Assembly (NCBI RefSeq): GCF_003007785.1
Contig: NZ_PXOH01000018.1
Span: 44,151 to 108,150 of the forward strand
Direction: 5' to 3'
Source of the DNA: Aphanothece hegewaldii CCALA 016
GTDB lineage: Bacteria; Cyanobacteriota; Cyanobacteriia; Cyanobacteriales; Microcystaceae
DNA: 64,000 bases
Shown here: positions 27,279-36,039 of the stretch, one piece after another
How the letters are laid out: each line of letters opens with the position of its first letter
Numbering within the stretch: position 1 is the first letter of the stretch
Position numbers and translations under genes: made by a program
Notes under the pieces: generated by a model
Database searches by the model: none
Seen by the model: the letters and a program-made list of their open reading frames with translations, nothing else
What the model was told of the DNA's origin: nothing

Positions 27279-27902
27279 TCAAACTGCGCCATCAAATAAA
27301 CTCACCCAAAAACGCTGCATACCCGTTGTACCCGTACAGAACAATAATTGATTGAGCAAAATTAAAGAGAGTTCATTAAGCTCATCTTCGGAAGCTAAAT
27401 AAATAGAAACCTTAGCGCGACGCGGGTTCATTCGACTCCGAAAATTAGCGCGAAATCGTTCTAAATAATCCGATAATAAGAAATTAGTATCAACAGGTAA
27501 ACCTTTATCACGCATTTGTTGTTCGGCAATGAGTAACTGTCGAATTTGTAGGCTTAACTGTTTTGCCCGATAACTCGCTAGAATAACTAATGCTTTGGCT
27601 TGATCTAAAGTCAGAATATCTCGATTGTACGATCGCCGCCAAGAATTCGTACAGCGTAATCGCCAAAAAACAATTCTATTTTTGATAATTTCATCTAAAC
27701 CTAACTCCCTTGCTGTTGTAAACATCCCTTCAACTGCATTAATTTCGAGAGATTCGATCGTCAGTAAAATTAGATCAATCTGTTGCTGTAGACGTATTGC
27801 AGTGCGTTGTCCCAAAATGGGGATATCTGGTAAAAGATCTAGAATTGCAGGTTTAGCGATCGCTGTGGTATGGTTATCAGACATTAGGCTAGTCGAAGTC
27901 AT
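27279..27902 (-). CDS. DUF3038-like conserved cyanobacterial protein
   Basis: This 207-residue soluble protein appears to belong to a cyanobacteria-restricted family (DUF3038, from memory) of unknown function. Features are a helical LDLLPDIPILG opening, FWRLRCTNSWRRSYNRD, an LTLDQAKALVIL helix and a basic RANFRSRMNPRRAKVSIYL C-terminal segment. The ATG at 27902 is preferred to a TTG 22 codons upstream; an internal ATG six codons later is also possible. It is divergent from apt. Confidence 0.65.
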   Translation of the reverse strand: MTSTSLMSDNHTTAIAKPAILDLLPDIPILGQRTAIRLQQQIDLILLTIESLEINAVEGMFTTARELGLDEIIKNRIVFWRLRCTNSWRRSYNRDILTLDQAKALVILASYRAKQLSLQIRQLLIAEQQMRDKGLPVDTNFLLSDYLERFRANFRSRMNPRRAKVSIYLASEDELNELSLILLNQLLFCTGTTGMQRFWVSLFDGAV

Positions 27903-28039
27903 GCTTAAATTAGGCTTAAAAATATAAATTACTATTTCTTTAAAGAAATTTGATTGATTATTCAACAACAGGCAATTATTCTAATTGTATTGTATAGATC
28001 AAGCAGTCTCTCTATTCATCTAACTCTAGAATTGCAGTA

Positions 28040-28558
28040 ATGGATTTAAAAACACTTATTCGTAATATTCCCGATTTTCCTAAACCCGGTATCATGTTCC
28101 GCGATATTACTACCTTACTCAACAATGCCGAAGGTTTACGGTATACGATCGATAGTCTGACAGAAAAATGTCTTGAATTAGACTTAAAACCAGATCATAT
28201 CGTCGGAATGGAATCTAGAGGCTTTTTATTTGGTGTTCCTTTAGCATATCAACTCAATGTAGGTTTTATCCCCGTTCGTAAACCAGGAAAGTTACCGGCA
28301 GCAGTTCATACGATCAAGTATGATCTTGAGTATGGCACAGACAAACTCGAAATACATCAAGATGCTGTCGCTGCTCATCACAAAGTACTTATTGTTGATG
28401 ATTTAATTGCCACTGGAGGAACCGCAAAAGCAACCGCAGATTTATTACAGAAAATTGGTTGTGAAGTTCTAGGATTTGCTTTTATCATCGAATTAGTAGA
28501 CTTAAAAGGACGACGACAACTCCCTGATTTACCCATAATTTCTCTCGTTCAGTATTAA
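28040..28558 (+). CDS. apt: Adenine phosphoribosyltransferase
   Basis: Apt salvages adenine by joining it to PRPP to make AMP. The N-terminal [18 protein letters not shown], the MESRGFLFG loop and the PRPP-binding [16 protein letters not shown] motif are all present, and 172 residues is the usual length. The ABC permease gene starts 13 bp after its stop, so the two may be co-transcribed. Confidence 0.96.
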   Translation: MDLKTLIRNIPDFPKPGIMFRDITTLLNNAEGLRYTIDSLTEKCLELDLKPDHIVGMESRGFLFGVPLAYQLNVGFIPVRKPGKLPAAVHTIKYDLEYGTDKLEIHQDAVAAHHKVLIVDDLIATGGTAKATADLLQKIGCEVLGFAFIIELVDLKGRRQLPDLPIISLVQY

Positions 28559-28571
28559 GTCTTTTTTCTTC

Positions 28572-29639
28572 ATGACTTCTAGCAACACATCAGATAGTAA
28601 TACTTCCGAACAACTCGGCGATCGCTTTTCTGGTTTACAATCTTTATTAACCAGCGAAACGGTTTTATACATCATTAAACGAGTTTTACAAGGTCTTCTC
28701 ACTCTTTTACTCGCTTCTGCTCTCAGTTTTGCCATTATTCAGCTTGCACCCGGCAGTTATTTGGATACATTATCACAAAATCCCAAGATTTCTCAAGAAA
28801 CCGTCGAAGAACTTAAAAAACAATTTGGACTCGATCAACCGCCTCTAGTACAATATTGGCGTTGGTTAGTTCAAGTGGTGACTCGTTTTAACTTTGGCAC
28901 CAGTTTTGTTTATTTTCGTCCAGTTTCGTCCTTATTGCTCGAACGTGTACCCGCAACTCTCCTGTTAGCCATTTCTTCATTTATCTTAACTTGGGCGATC
29001 GCAATTCCGTTAGGCATTCTCAGCGCAGTCAAACAAAATCAACTCATTGATAAAATACTTAGAGTACTTAGTTATTTAGGTCAAGGTTTTCCGAGTTTTA
29101 TCACAGCACTCGCTTTATTAGTCCTTGCTCAAATCCTATCGCCTTTATTCCCCGTTGGCGATATGACGAGTATTAATCATTATGAACTTTCTCCAGTAGG
29201 TAAAATTTTAGATATTGCTTGGCATATGATTTTACCAACGATCGCGCTCAGTATTACAAGTTTTGCTGGTTTACAACGGTTGATGAGAGGACAATTATTA
29301 GATGTTCTAAGACAAGATTATATTCAAACCGCCAGAGCAAAAGGTTTAAGTGAAGATAAAGTAATCTATGTTCATGCTTTACGCAACGCCATTAACCCTC
29401 TAATTACACTTTTGGGGTTTGAATTTGCGGGTTTACTGAGTGGTTCATTTATAGCAGAATTTTTCTTCAATTGGCCAGGTTTAGGACGATTAATTTTACA
29501 AGCTGTCATCGCTCAAGATTTATATTTAGTTATGGGGAGTCTGATGATGGGCGCTGCAATGTTGATTATCGGAAATTTACTCGCTGATTTATTGCTAAAA
29601 GTCGTTGACCCCAGAATTAAACTAGAAGACTTAAAATAG
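28572..29639 (+). CDS. DppB/OppB-type ABC transporter permease
   Basis: This is an inner-membrane subunit of a peptide/nickel-class ABC importer. It has six predicted helices after a cytoplasmic N-terminal 40 residues. The inner-membrane-component motif ARAKGLSEDKVIYVHALRNA contacts the ATPase. The long extracytoplasmic loop between helices 1 and 2, with FGLDQPPLVQYWRW, is typical of the DppB branch. No binding protein, second permease or ATPase is adjacent, so its partners must be encoded elsewhere, as often happens in cyanobacteria. Confidence 0.9.
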   Translation: MTSSNTSDSNTSEQLGDRFSGLQSLLTSETVLYIIKRVLQGLLTLLLASALSFAIIQLAPGSYLDTLSQNPKISQETVEELKKQFGLDQPPLVQYWRWLVQVVTRFNFGTSFVYFRPVSSLLLERVPATLLLAISSFILTWAIAIPLGILSAVKQNQLIDKILRVLSYLGQGFPSFITALALLVLAQILSPLFPVGDMTSINHYELSPVGKILDIAWHMILPTIALSITSFAGLQRLMRGQLLDVLRQDYIQTARAKGLSEDKVIYVHALRNAINPLITLLGFEFAGLLSGSFIAEFFFNWPGLGRLILQAVIAQDLYLVMGSLMMGAAMLIIGNLLADLLLKVVDPRIKLEDLK

Positions 29640-29650
29640 TCGATGCTGCC

Positions 29651-29941
29651 ATGTTTTCTGAAACTTATTATGCCATTCGATCGCGCCATGATGGACAATA
29701 TTTAGTGGCTCGTATTCCTAACCCCGACAATACACAATCTAATTATCTTTTAGTGTTTCGAGAAAATTTTGATGCCTTGACATATTTGAATAAATATGCT
29801 AAGGATTTGGCACAACAATTTTCCCTTGAATCACTTTCGACAACTCAACTCAAAGGTGTTTTACAAAGATGGGGGTTTAAAGGAATTGGGCTCGTAGAAG
29901 AACCTCTCGAACCCAAAATCCAATTTTTAGTGTATGAATGA
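29651..29941 (+). CDS. Small conserved-looking protein, 96 residues
   Basis: No family is recognised. The product is a soluble alpha/beta-type protein without signal peptide. It has an N-terminal beta-rich YYAIRSRHDGQYLVARI segment, a helical middle (FDALTYLNKYAKDLAQQF) and a C-terminal RWGFKGIGLVEEP. The ATG is 11 bp after the permease stop, so it is the likely last gene of the apt-permease transcript. The balanced composition and operon position favour a real gene. Confidence 0.7.
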   Translation: MFSETYYAIRSRHDGQYLVARIPNPDNTQSNYLLVFRENFDALTYLNKYAKDLAQQFSLESLSTTQLKGVLQRWGFKGIGLVEEPLEPKIQFLVYE

Positions 29942-29951
29942 TAGATGGACG

Positions 29952-30006
29952 TGTAGGGATTTGGTTCCCTTTCAACAAGGGGAAAGGATTTGGTTTCCAA
30001 ACCCTA
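29952..30006. repeat. GGATTTGGTT repeat with nested hairpins
   Basis: GTAGGGATTTGGTTCCCTTT, a CAACAAGGGGAAAGG stretch and GATTTGGTTTCCAAACCC form overlapping hairpins between two convergent genes. It is related to the repeats at 7701 and 55892 and may act as a bidirectional terminator. Confidence 0.55.
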
Positions 30007-30013
30007 AATTTTT

Positions 30014-33000
30014 CTAATGCTCTTTCTCTACTTCTGCAACCATTAATAAAGTTTTCAAGACAGAATCAGGATTCAAACTCATAGAATCAATCCCCAATTC
30101 AACGAGAAATTTAGCAAATTCGGGATAATCGCTTGGTGCTTGACCACAAATACCAATCTTACGCCCTTTTGCTTTAGCTGTTTCAATCGCCATTCTAACC
30201 ATACGTTTTACCCCTTCATCTCGCTCATCAAATAGATGGGAAACTAAAGCAGAATCTCGATCAATACCTAATGTTAACTGAGTTAGATCATTAGAACCAA
30301 TGGAAAAACCGTCGAAGATTTCAGCAAAGCGATCGGCTAAAATAACATTACTGGGCAATTCACACATCACATAAACTTGTAAGCCATTTTCACCCTGTTT
30401 TAGTCCATGTTTAGCCATTTCTGCAAGCACTCGTTTACCTTCAGAGGGAGTGCGACAAAACGGAATCATCGGAATAACATTCGTTAACCCCATTTCATCC
30501 CGAACTATTTTCATCCCTTTACACTCAAGTGCGAATGCTTCTTGATAAGCTGGATCATAATAACGCGCTGCACCACGCCATCCTAACATCGGGTTTTCTT
30601 CTTCGGGTTCAAACTGACGACCTCCTAAAAGATTGGCATACTCGTTAGACTTAAAGTCAGACATTCGCACAATGACCGGTTTGGGATAAAATGCGGCCGC
30701 AATCATCGAAATACCCCGCGCTAGTTTATCGATGAAAAATTGTGGTTTATCCTCGTAATGCTTCGTAATTTCGGCGATTTCTGCTTGTATAGACTTGTCT
30801 TTTAATTGATCAAATTTTAGCAACGCCATCGGGTGAATTTGGATATGATTAGCGATAATAAACTCTAATCGGGCTAAACCTACGCCATCTGACGGAAAAC
30901 TCGCAAAAGAAAAAGCTTGCTCAGGGTTGCCAACGTTCATTAAAATTTGAGTTCGTGTCCGAGGTAAGTTATCTAAAGCAGTTTCCTTAATCTCGAATGA
31001 TAACAACCCCTCATATACTTTTCCTTCCTCCCCTTCACAACAAGATACCGTCAATTCTTGACCAGTGCGAAGAAGTTCTGTAGCTTGGTTACTACCTACG
31101 ATCGCAGGAAGTCCCATCTCACGCGCTATGATTGCTGCATGGCAATTACAGACAATAACTGGCGTATATTTACTGGTGAAAACGACATAATTATGATGGT
31201 TGGCTACAGTGATATTGTATACGTCTGCTGGTGTTTCATCCTCGACTAAGATCACTCGCTGCATCCGCGTATCACCCGCTAAAAGTTCCTCGTGTTGACC
31301 TGTTTTTTGTAACAACTTATCGGAAATCAAATAATTATTGAGCTTTCTGTGTTTAAATTGTCCAAGTACATCATCACCGAGTAGCTGATTTGCTGCAAAG
31401 AAACGAGTTTGTATCGTTCTGGGTGTAATCGTTCCTTTAACGCGCTGAGTTCGTTTTAAGATTTCTTCTACTTGTTCGACTAGCTGCACATTGTAGATGT
31501 TTCTGTTGCGGGTGACTTGAGGAACTGTGTTAATTTTGAGGCAAGCAACGATAATCGCTTGTAAAAGATGTTCTTCACTAACATAAATATTAATGCGATT
31601 CTTGGAGTAACAACCATCTCCATCAATGACACCCGCTAGGAAATGATAAGAAACTTCTGGAGGACTATTGAGTAAAGTTCTTACAATATTTTGCTCTTGC
31701 TCGTGTAAAGCATAAGCAATTTGTTTAGAATGAAGTCGATAGGCTGTGGCTTCTCCTACGACTAACTGTCCTCGAATATAGCCTGAAGATGGTTTTTTGG
31801 GATAAGGAACGAAAGATTTACCATAAAGCGAGGTCATGTTGTCATTCATCGTAGCAATGAAAGCTTGCTTTTCTGGTACATCTTTTTGGATAAACTGAAC
31901 TTCTCCACGCGTGCGACTTAGATAAATCGAACCATCTGTTAATAGTCCACCCAATAAGTAAGCTAATTGATGTTTTTGATGTGTACTTTGGCTTAATTCT
32001 GGTATATGCTGGGCAATTACGACCATTTCTCGCTCAATCAGCATATCTTGAATTTCAGTTTTTACATATTCACCCCTTTTAATATTAATCATTTTGTGGT
32101 CACGAGTCAGATGCAGGGTGTTATCAACTATTGTCCCTGTTTGCGAGACACTGACACCGATTAAGTTAGACTGTCTTTTCATCGAATCGATAATCGGTTT
32201 CCACTCAATTTTATGAGTTTTAGTATTTAATGAAAGCGTTGATAGACCCTCGTGACCTTCTGTATAAATTTGTTGTAAGGTCATAAAACCTTGATTAGTC
32301 AGAATTTTAGTATCGCCCGCAAAACAGGTTCTACCCCCAGAGTCCGTAATAACCGCGCTGGCCTGTTTCATGATGGGTTCCCAGTCGGGGTCTGTGCGTT
32401 TGGTGACTAAAACCTCTCCTGGTTGGAATTGATCAATTTGTGAGGGTTCTAGGATAACTCGTGCTTTTCCTTGTCCAATGGCAGCCCCAACACTACGACC
32501 TGTGGCTAAAACTTTGCTACGTTGTTTAAGTTGATAGATCCGCAGAACATTGGTTGCTTTATTTGATTGTACGGTTTCGGGACGCGCTTGTACGATGTAT
32601 AGGTCGCCTGTGAGTCCGTCTTTTGCCCATTCGATATCCATCGGGCTGTAGGTTCCTCTCACGTTTGAGTAATGATCTTCGATTTGAATCGCCCAACGTG
32701 CTAGGGTTAATATCTCTTCATCATTTAAACAGAATTTATCTCGATCGCTCCGACGGACTTCTACATTCTTCGTTAGTTTGGTTCCACCCGTGTCATAAAC
32801 CATTTTCAGGGCTTTACTACCAAGACGTTTTTCTAAGATGGGTTTATAGCCTTCTTTTAAGGTTGGTTTAAAAACAAAGTATTCATCTGGGTTGACATTA
32901 CCTTGTACGACGTTTTCGCCTAACCCATAAGCGGCGGTAATGAGGGCTGCGTTTTTAAATCCTGTTTCAGTATCAATGGAGAACATTACCCCAGAAGTCG

Positions 33001-33676
33001 CTAAGTCGGAACGTATCATCTTTTGTACACCGACGGAAATGGCAACCGAAAAATGATCGAAGTGATTATGATGACGATAGCTTATAGCGCGATCGGTAAA
33101 TAGAGAAGCAAAGCATTTATGACACGCTTCTAAAACGCCTCTAATTCCCTGTACATTAAGATAAGTTTCCTGTTGTCCCGCAAAACTCGCATCCGGTAAA
33201 TCTTCGGCTGTCGCGCTCGATCTTACGGCTACATCGACACATTTTTCGATATATTTTGTCTCGGTATTTTCGCAGTTTAAATCCCCACAACCATAGCGAT
33301 CGCCTAATACTCCATAAGCATAAGCAATTGATTTTGTCAAGTCATCTGGAAAAGGTGTATTTAAAATTAATGTTCTTGCCTGTTGGCCTCTTTCTTGTAA
33401 ATTTTTAACATCATTTACATCTAAATCTTGAAAAAGTTTTCGTAATTTATCTTCTAAACCAGCCGATTCGATAAAGTAATGATAAGCATGAGCAGTTGTC
33501 GCAAAACCCGTGGGTACATTAATTCCTTTGGGTGTTAATTGTTGAATCATTTCGCCAAGTGAGGAATTTTTCCCCCCCACTAAATCAACATCTTTACTAT
33601 TAACTTCTTCAAACCAAAGAATTAATGCATTTTCTCTAGAGGCTAGAGTCGTAGGTTCAAATGAGGAGATGACCAT
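30014..33676 (-). CDS. ppsA: Phosphoenolpyruvate synthase with in-frame intein
   Basis: PEP synthase converts pyruvate, ATP and water to PEP, AMP and phosphate, supporting gluconeogenesis. The reading frame is 1220 residues; removing an intein at 451-844 leaves 826, the normal family length. The N-terminal part (1-370) is the ATP-grasp-like nucleotide domain with DLVGGKNSSLGEM, AVRSSATAEDLPDASFAGQQ and IVQARPE. The swivelling domain has the catalytic histidine in GGRT/CHAAI (His846 of the precursor). The C-terminal barrel (900-1220) has the PEP/pyruvate-binding GVGLARLEFII, VIVRMSDFKSNEY and GSNDLTQLTLGIDRD. The active-site motif is split by the intein, so the enzyme can work only after protein splicing. 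Confidence 0.95.
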   Translation of the reverse strand: MVISSFEPTTLASRENALILWFEEVNSKDVDLVGGKNSSLGEMIQQLTPKGINVPTGFATTAHAYHYFIESAGLEDKLRKLFQDLDVNDVKNLQERGQQARTLILNTPFPDDLTKSIAYAYGVLGDRYGCGDLNCENTETKYIEKCVDVAVRSSATAEDLPDASFAGQQETYLNVQGIRGVLEACHKCFASLFTDRAISYRHHNHFDHFSVAISVGVQKMIRSDLATSGVMFSIDTETGFKNAALITAAYGLGENVVQGNVNPDEYFVFKPTLKEGYKPILEKRLGSKALKMVYDTGGTKLTKNVEVRRSDRDKFCLNDEEILTLARWAIQIEDHYSNVRGTYSPMDIEWAKDGLTGDLYIVQARPETVQSNKATNVLRIYQLKQRSKVLATGRSVGAAIGQGKARVILEPSQIDQFQPGEVLVTKRTDPDWEPIMKQASAVITDSGGRTCFAGDTKILTNQGFMTLQQIYTEGHEGLSTLSLNTKTHKIEWKPIIDSMKRQSNLIGVSVSQTGTIVDNTLHLTRDHKMINIKRGEYVKTEIQDMLIEREMVVIAQHIPELSQSTHQKHQLAYLLGGLLTDGSIYLSRTRGEVQFIQKDVPEKQAFIATMNDNMTSLYGKSFVPYPKKPSSGYIRGQLVVGEATAYRLHSKQIAYALHEQEQNIVRTLLNSPPEVSYHFLAGVIDGDGCYSKNRINIYVSEEHLLQAIIVACLKINTVPQVTRNRNIYNVQLVEQVEEILKRTQRVKGTITPRTIQTRFFAANQLLGDDVLGQFKHRKLNNYLISDKLLQKTGQHEELLAGDTRMQRVILVEDETPADVYNITVANHHNYVVFTSKYTPVIVCNCHAAIIAREMGLPAIVGSNQATELLRTGQELTVSCCEGEEGKVYEGLLSFEIKETALDNLPRTRTQILMNVGNPEQAFSFASFPSDGVGLARLEFIIANHIQIHPMALLKFDQLKDKSIQAEIAEITKHYEDKPQFFIDKLARGISMIAAAFYPKPVIVRMSDFKSNEYANLLGGRQFEPEEENPMLGWRGAARYYDPAYQEAFALECKGMKIVRDEMGLTNVIPMIPFCRTPSEGKRVLAEMAKHGLKQGENGLQVYVMCELPSNVILADRFAEIFDGFSIGSNDLTQLTLGIDRDSALVSHLFDERDEGVKRMVRMAIETAKAKGRKIGICGQAPSDYPEFAKFLVELGIDSMSLNPDSVLKTLLMVAEVEKEH
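31145..32326 (-). other. PpsA intein with LAGLIDADG homing endonuclease
   Basis: The 394-residue insertion begins with CFAGDTKILTNQGFMTLQQI (block A, first residue Cys451). It has LTRDH (block B, Thr and His of TxxH) at 523-527. Blocks C and E, AYLLGGLLTDGSIY (572-585) and FLAGVIDGDGCY (679-690), are the two LAGLIDADG helices with their acidic residues. It ends with ADVYNITVANHHNYV (block F) and VIVCN, followed by extein Cys845. The penultimate residue is Cys rather than the usual His. Both LAGLIDADG motifs look intact, so the endonuclease may still be active. Codon positions confirm TGT for Cys451, AAT for Asn844 and TGC for Cys845. Confidence 0.93.
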
Positions 33677-33761
33677 AAGAATTTAAACTCCTAGGCTTTA
33701 ATTTCTCTAGTCTAACGAGTTTTTTTAGTAATGATCCCCAGTTTTTTAATATTTATTTACA

Positions 33762-34754
33762 TCAATTATTAATTCTGCCATCTGGCATCGTAGCACCTCG
33801 TAAATTTACGCCAGTTAGGTTAGCACTCATTAATTCTGCGCGAGTCAAATTTGCATTTCTTAGATCAGCCCCCGTTAAATTGGCTCTAGCAAAAAACACT
33901 TCTACTAATTCCGCTTCTGTAAAATTAGCTCCCGATAAATTAGCTCGACTGAGATCGGCATGATTCATTCTAGCCATACTAAAATTAGCTTGACTTAAAT
34001 TGGCTCTACTAAGCATAACATGTGTCATAATCGCACTTTGGAAATTCACTCCCATAACTTCGGCGTGCATCATTTTAGCGCGAACTAAGTTAGCCCCAGA
34101 AAAATTAGCACCGACTAATTTAGCTCCCATTAAATTAGCATCAGTTAATAAAGCTCCTTTAAGATTTGCATGACTTAAATCTGCTTTTCGTAAATCGCAA
34201 TCTCTCAGATTCACTTCTTTTAAATTAGCTCCACTTAAATTAGCCCTTGTTAAATCAACTCCTTTCATATTTGCGCCTTGTAAATCGGCTTTATATAAAT
34301 TAGCCGCCTGTAAATTAGTGTTATAACTTTTCTTTTCTTGACGCATATTTGTCGCTCGTAAACAAGCACCTGTTAAATTCGCTCCACTGAGGTCGGCTCC
34401 TCGCAAATCAGCACCCGCTAAGTTAGCATCTAATAAAATTGCTAAAGTAATATCTGTTTCTCTTAAATTAGCTCCCTGCAATAAAACACCATGTAAATTA
34501 GCACTTCGTAAATCTGCTCCACTTAAATCGGATTGATTTAAACTTGCACCGCTTAAATTCGCACCCGCTAAATTAGCTTGCGATAAGTTGGCTCGATTTA
34601 GATAAGCAAATAGTAAGTTTGCGCTATGTAAATCAGCTTCATTTAAGGATATCCCAATTAAATCGGCACCAACTAAGTTAATCCCGGCTAATTTTAATCC
34701 ACTAAAAATCGTTTCACCAGACGCATATCTCTCGATCAGTTCATTGGGTTTCAT
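33762..34754 (-). CDS. Long pentapeptide-repeat protein
   Basis: Almost the whole 330-residue protein is A(D/N)LXX repeats, about 55 units in two blocks broken by a loop near REKKSYNTNLQ-type residues. That predicts one or two right-handed beta-helices. The short N-terminal MKPNELIERYASGE lead helix is common to cytoplasmic cyanobacterial pentapeptide proteins. An ATG at 34754 is chosen because GAGG lies about 12 bases upstream and overlaps the stop of the preceding gene; a longer frame into that gene is not needed. It lies 13 bp after the triplicated-domain gene, so the two are very likely co-transcribed and may act together. Confidence 0.88.
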   Translation of the reverse strand: MKPNELIERYASGETIFSGLKLAGINLVGADLIGISLNEADLHSANLLFAYLNRANLSQANLAGANLSGASLNQSDLSGADLRSANLHGVLLQGANLRETDITLAILLDANLAGADLRGADLSGANLTGACLRATNMRQEKKSYNTNLQAANLYKADLQGANMKGVDLTRANLSGANLKEVNLRDCDLRKADLSHANLKGALLTDANLMGAKLVGANFSGANLVRAKMMHAEVMGVNFQSAIMTHVMLSRANLSQANFSMARMNHADLSRANLSGANFTEAELVEVFFARANLTGADLRNANLTRAELMSANLTGVNLRGATMPDGRINN

Positions 34755-34767
34755 TCGGGATATATCC

Positions 34768-35943
34768 TCATAAAATACGTTGTAAAGCTTGAACAATAAT
34801 TCCCGCAGTTTGCACATTAGTATCGGGATCGTTGAGCATTTTTGCTGCTGCATAAAGTCGAGATTCAATCTCTTTTAAGGTGCGATCTTTTTGAATTAAT
34901 TGCTCTAGCAAATCATCTAATGTCATACTTCCAAGTGTTGACCAATCTTGTCCGCTTTGATCCCAAGGATGAAAAAGTACAGAATATAAAATAATTTTAG
35001 CTCTTAGAGGGTTTGTATATTGCATAATATCTAAGCGCAATTCAAAAGGATCATAATCTCGACTTTTAGACGCTGTAACTGTTACAGGAGGCGTTACTGG
35101 TAGTACAATATTCACTTCTGTTTTTAAATCTTGAAAGTCAATGATTGATGTTTCTACTGATTTTTGTGATGGATTTAGCTCCTGTTTAACATGAATAATT
35201 TGAGTATCATAAACTTGAGCTTCGTCGATATTGACTGTTTTTTGATGCCCATTAGCTAAATTTACTTGAACATACAGGCTGTCCATTTGTCTAATAATTA
35301 AATCAGCAATGGCTACATATAATGTTTTTTTATTAATATTTTCTGCAATGCGATATAAACTCTCTTTTAATTTATTTTTAGTTGTATTACTTTGGCGCAA
35401 TTCCCAAATTAAATTTTTTAGTCCATAACTATCAATAATGGCTGAGTTATTTTCCCATTTATTTTTAGTGGTGGCAAAAATCAACTTTTTCAATCGTTCA
35501 ACTTCTTGATGATTTGCTAAATAATTGGTAATTTTTTCTAAAATAATTTGTTCTTCACTCAGTTCTTGTTCAATCTCTAATTCTGTATTAGGATTTGTAT
35601 CAAATTCTGATGGAACAAATTCGGTTTTATGAATCGATGGCGACGGGGTATTATATAGTTTACCAACTTCATCAATAATAACTTTAGCGACGACCGCATA
35701 AACTTTGGGACGATTCAATGTTTTAACCAGTTTATAAACGGAAAAAGTTAATTGATCACTAGATGGCCTTAAATCAATTAATTCTTGTAGTAATTCTTCT
35801 GTAGATACACGATTAACAATATTTGGATCATTTTCCCAATATTTTTTACAAAGGCAAAAAATAAGTTTTTTAATCCGAAGAGTCTCTTCATGAGTATCTA
35901 GATATTGAACGACTTCATCGAAGACGTTTGCTGACAGTTGCAT
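34768..35943 (-). CDS. Protein with three copies of an unrecognised ~90-residue helical domain
   Basis: No known family is recognised. The 391-residue protein is built of three related helical units at about 8-97, 134-224 and 300-391, joined by acidic or Pro/Thr-rich linkers. The units share RxKxLIF, an aromatic WEN or WDQ about ten residues later, then a Leu-rich ELLxEL helix and a YAV(V/I)A-like helix. The two N-terminal units are clearly similar (RIKKLIFCLCKKYWENDPNI versus RLKKLIFATTKNKWENNSAI); the third is more diverged. An ATG at 35943 preceded by TGAGGTTACT is chosen over one 19 codons upstream. The arrangement suggests an adaptor or scaffold acting with the coupled pentapeptide protein, but this is inference. 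Confidence 0.72.
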   Translation of the reverse strand: MQLSANVFDEVVQYLDTHEETLRIKKLIFCLCKKYWENDPNIVNRVSTEELLQELIDLRPSSDQLTFSVYKLVKTLNRPKVYAVVAKVIIDEVGKLYNTPSPSIHKTEFVPSEFDTNPNTELEIEQELSEEQIILEKITNYLANHQEVERLKKLIFATTKNKWENNSAIIDSYGLKNLIWELRQSNTTKNKLKESLYRIAENINKKTLYVAIADLIIRQMDSLYVQVNLANGHQKTVNIDEAQVYDTQIIHVKQELNPSQKSVETSIIDFQDLKTEVNIVLPVTPPVTVTASKSRDYDPFELRLDIMQYTNPLRAKIILYSVLFHPWDQSGQDWSTLGSMTLDDLLEQLIQKDRTLKEIESRLYAAAKMLNDPDTNVQTAGIIVQALQRIL

Positions 35944-36039
35944 AGTAACCTCAAAGAAGCAGTGAGCGATAGTCTCTTCCTCTATATGAAGAGTACCCAT
36001 TTATCGCTTAAGATTAACTGCTTTGGTCAGGTAATTTGA

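Noticed and set aside
34755..34868. An upstream extension of the pentapeptide protein by 38 residues
   Set aside because: It would overlap the preceding gene, and the ribosome binding site points to the ATG at 34754.
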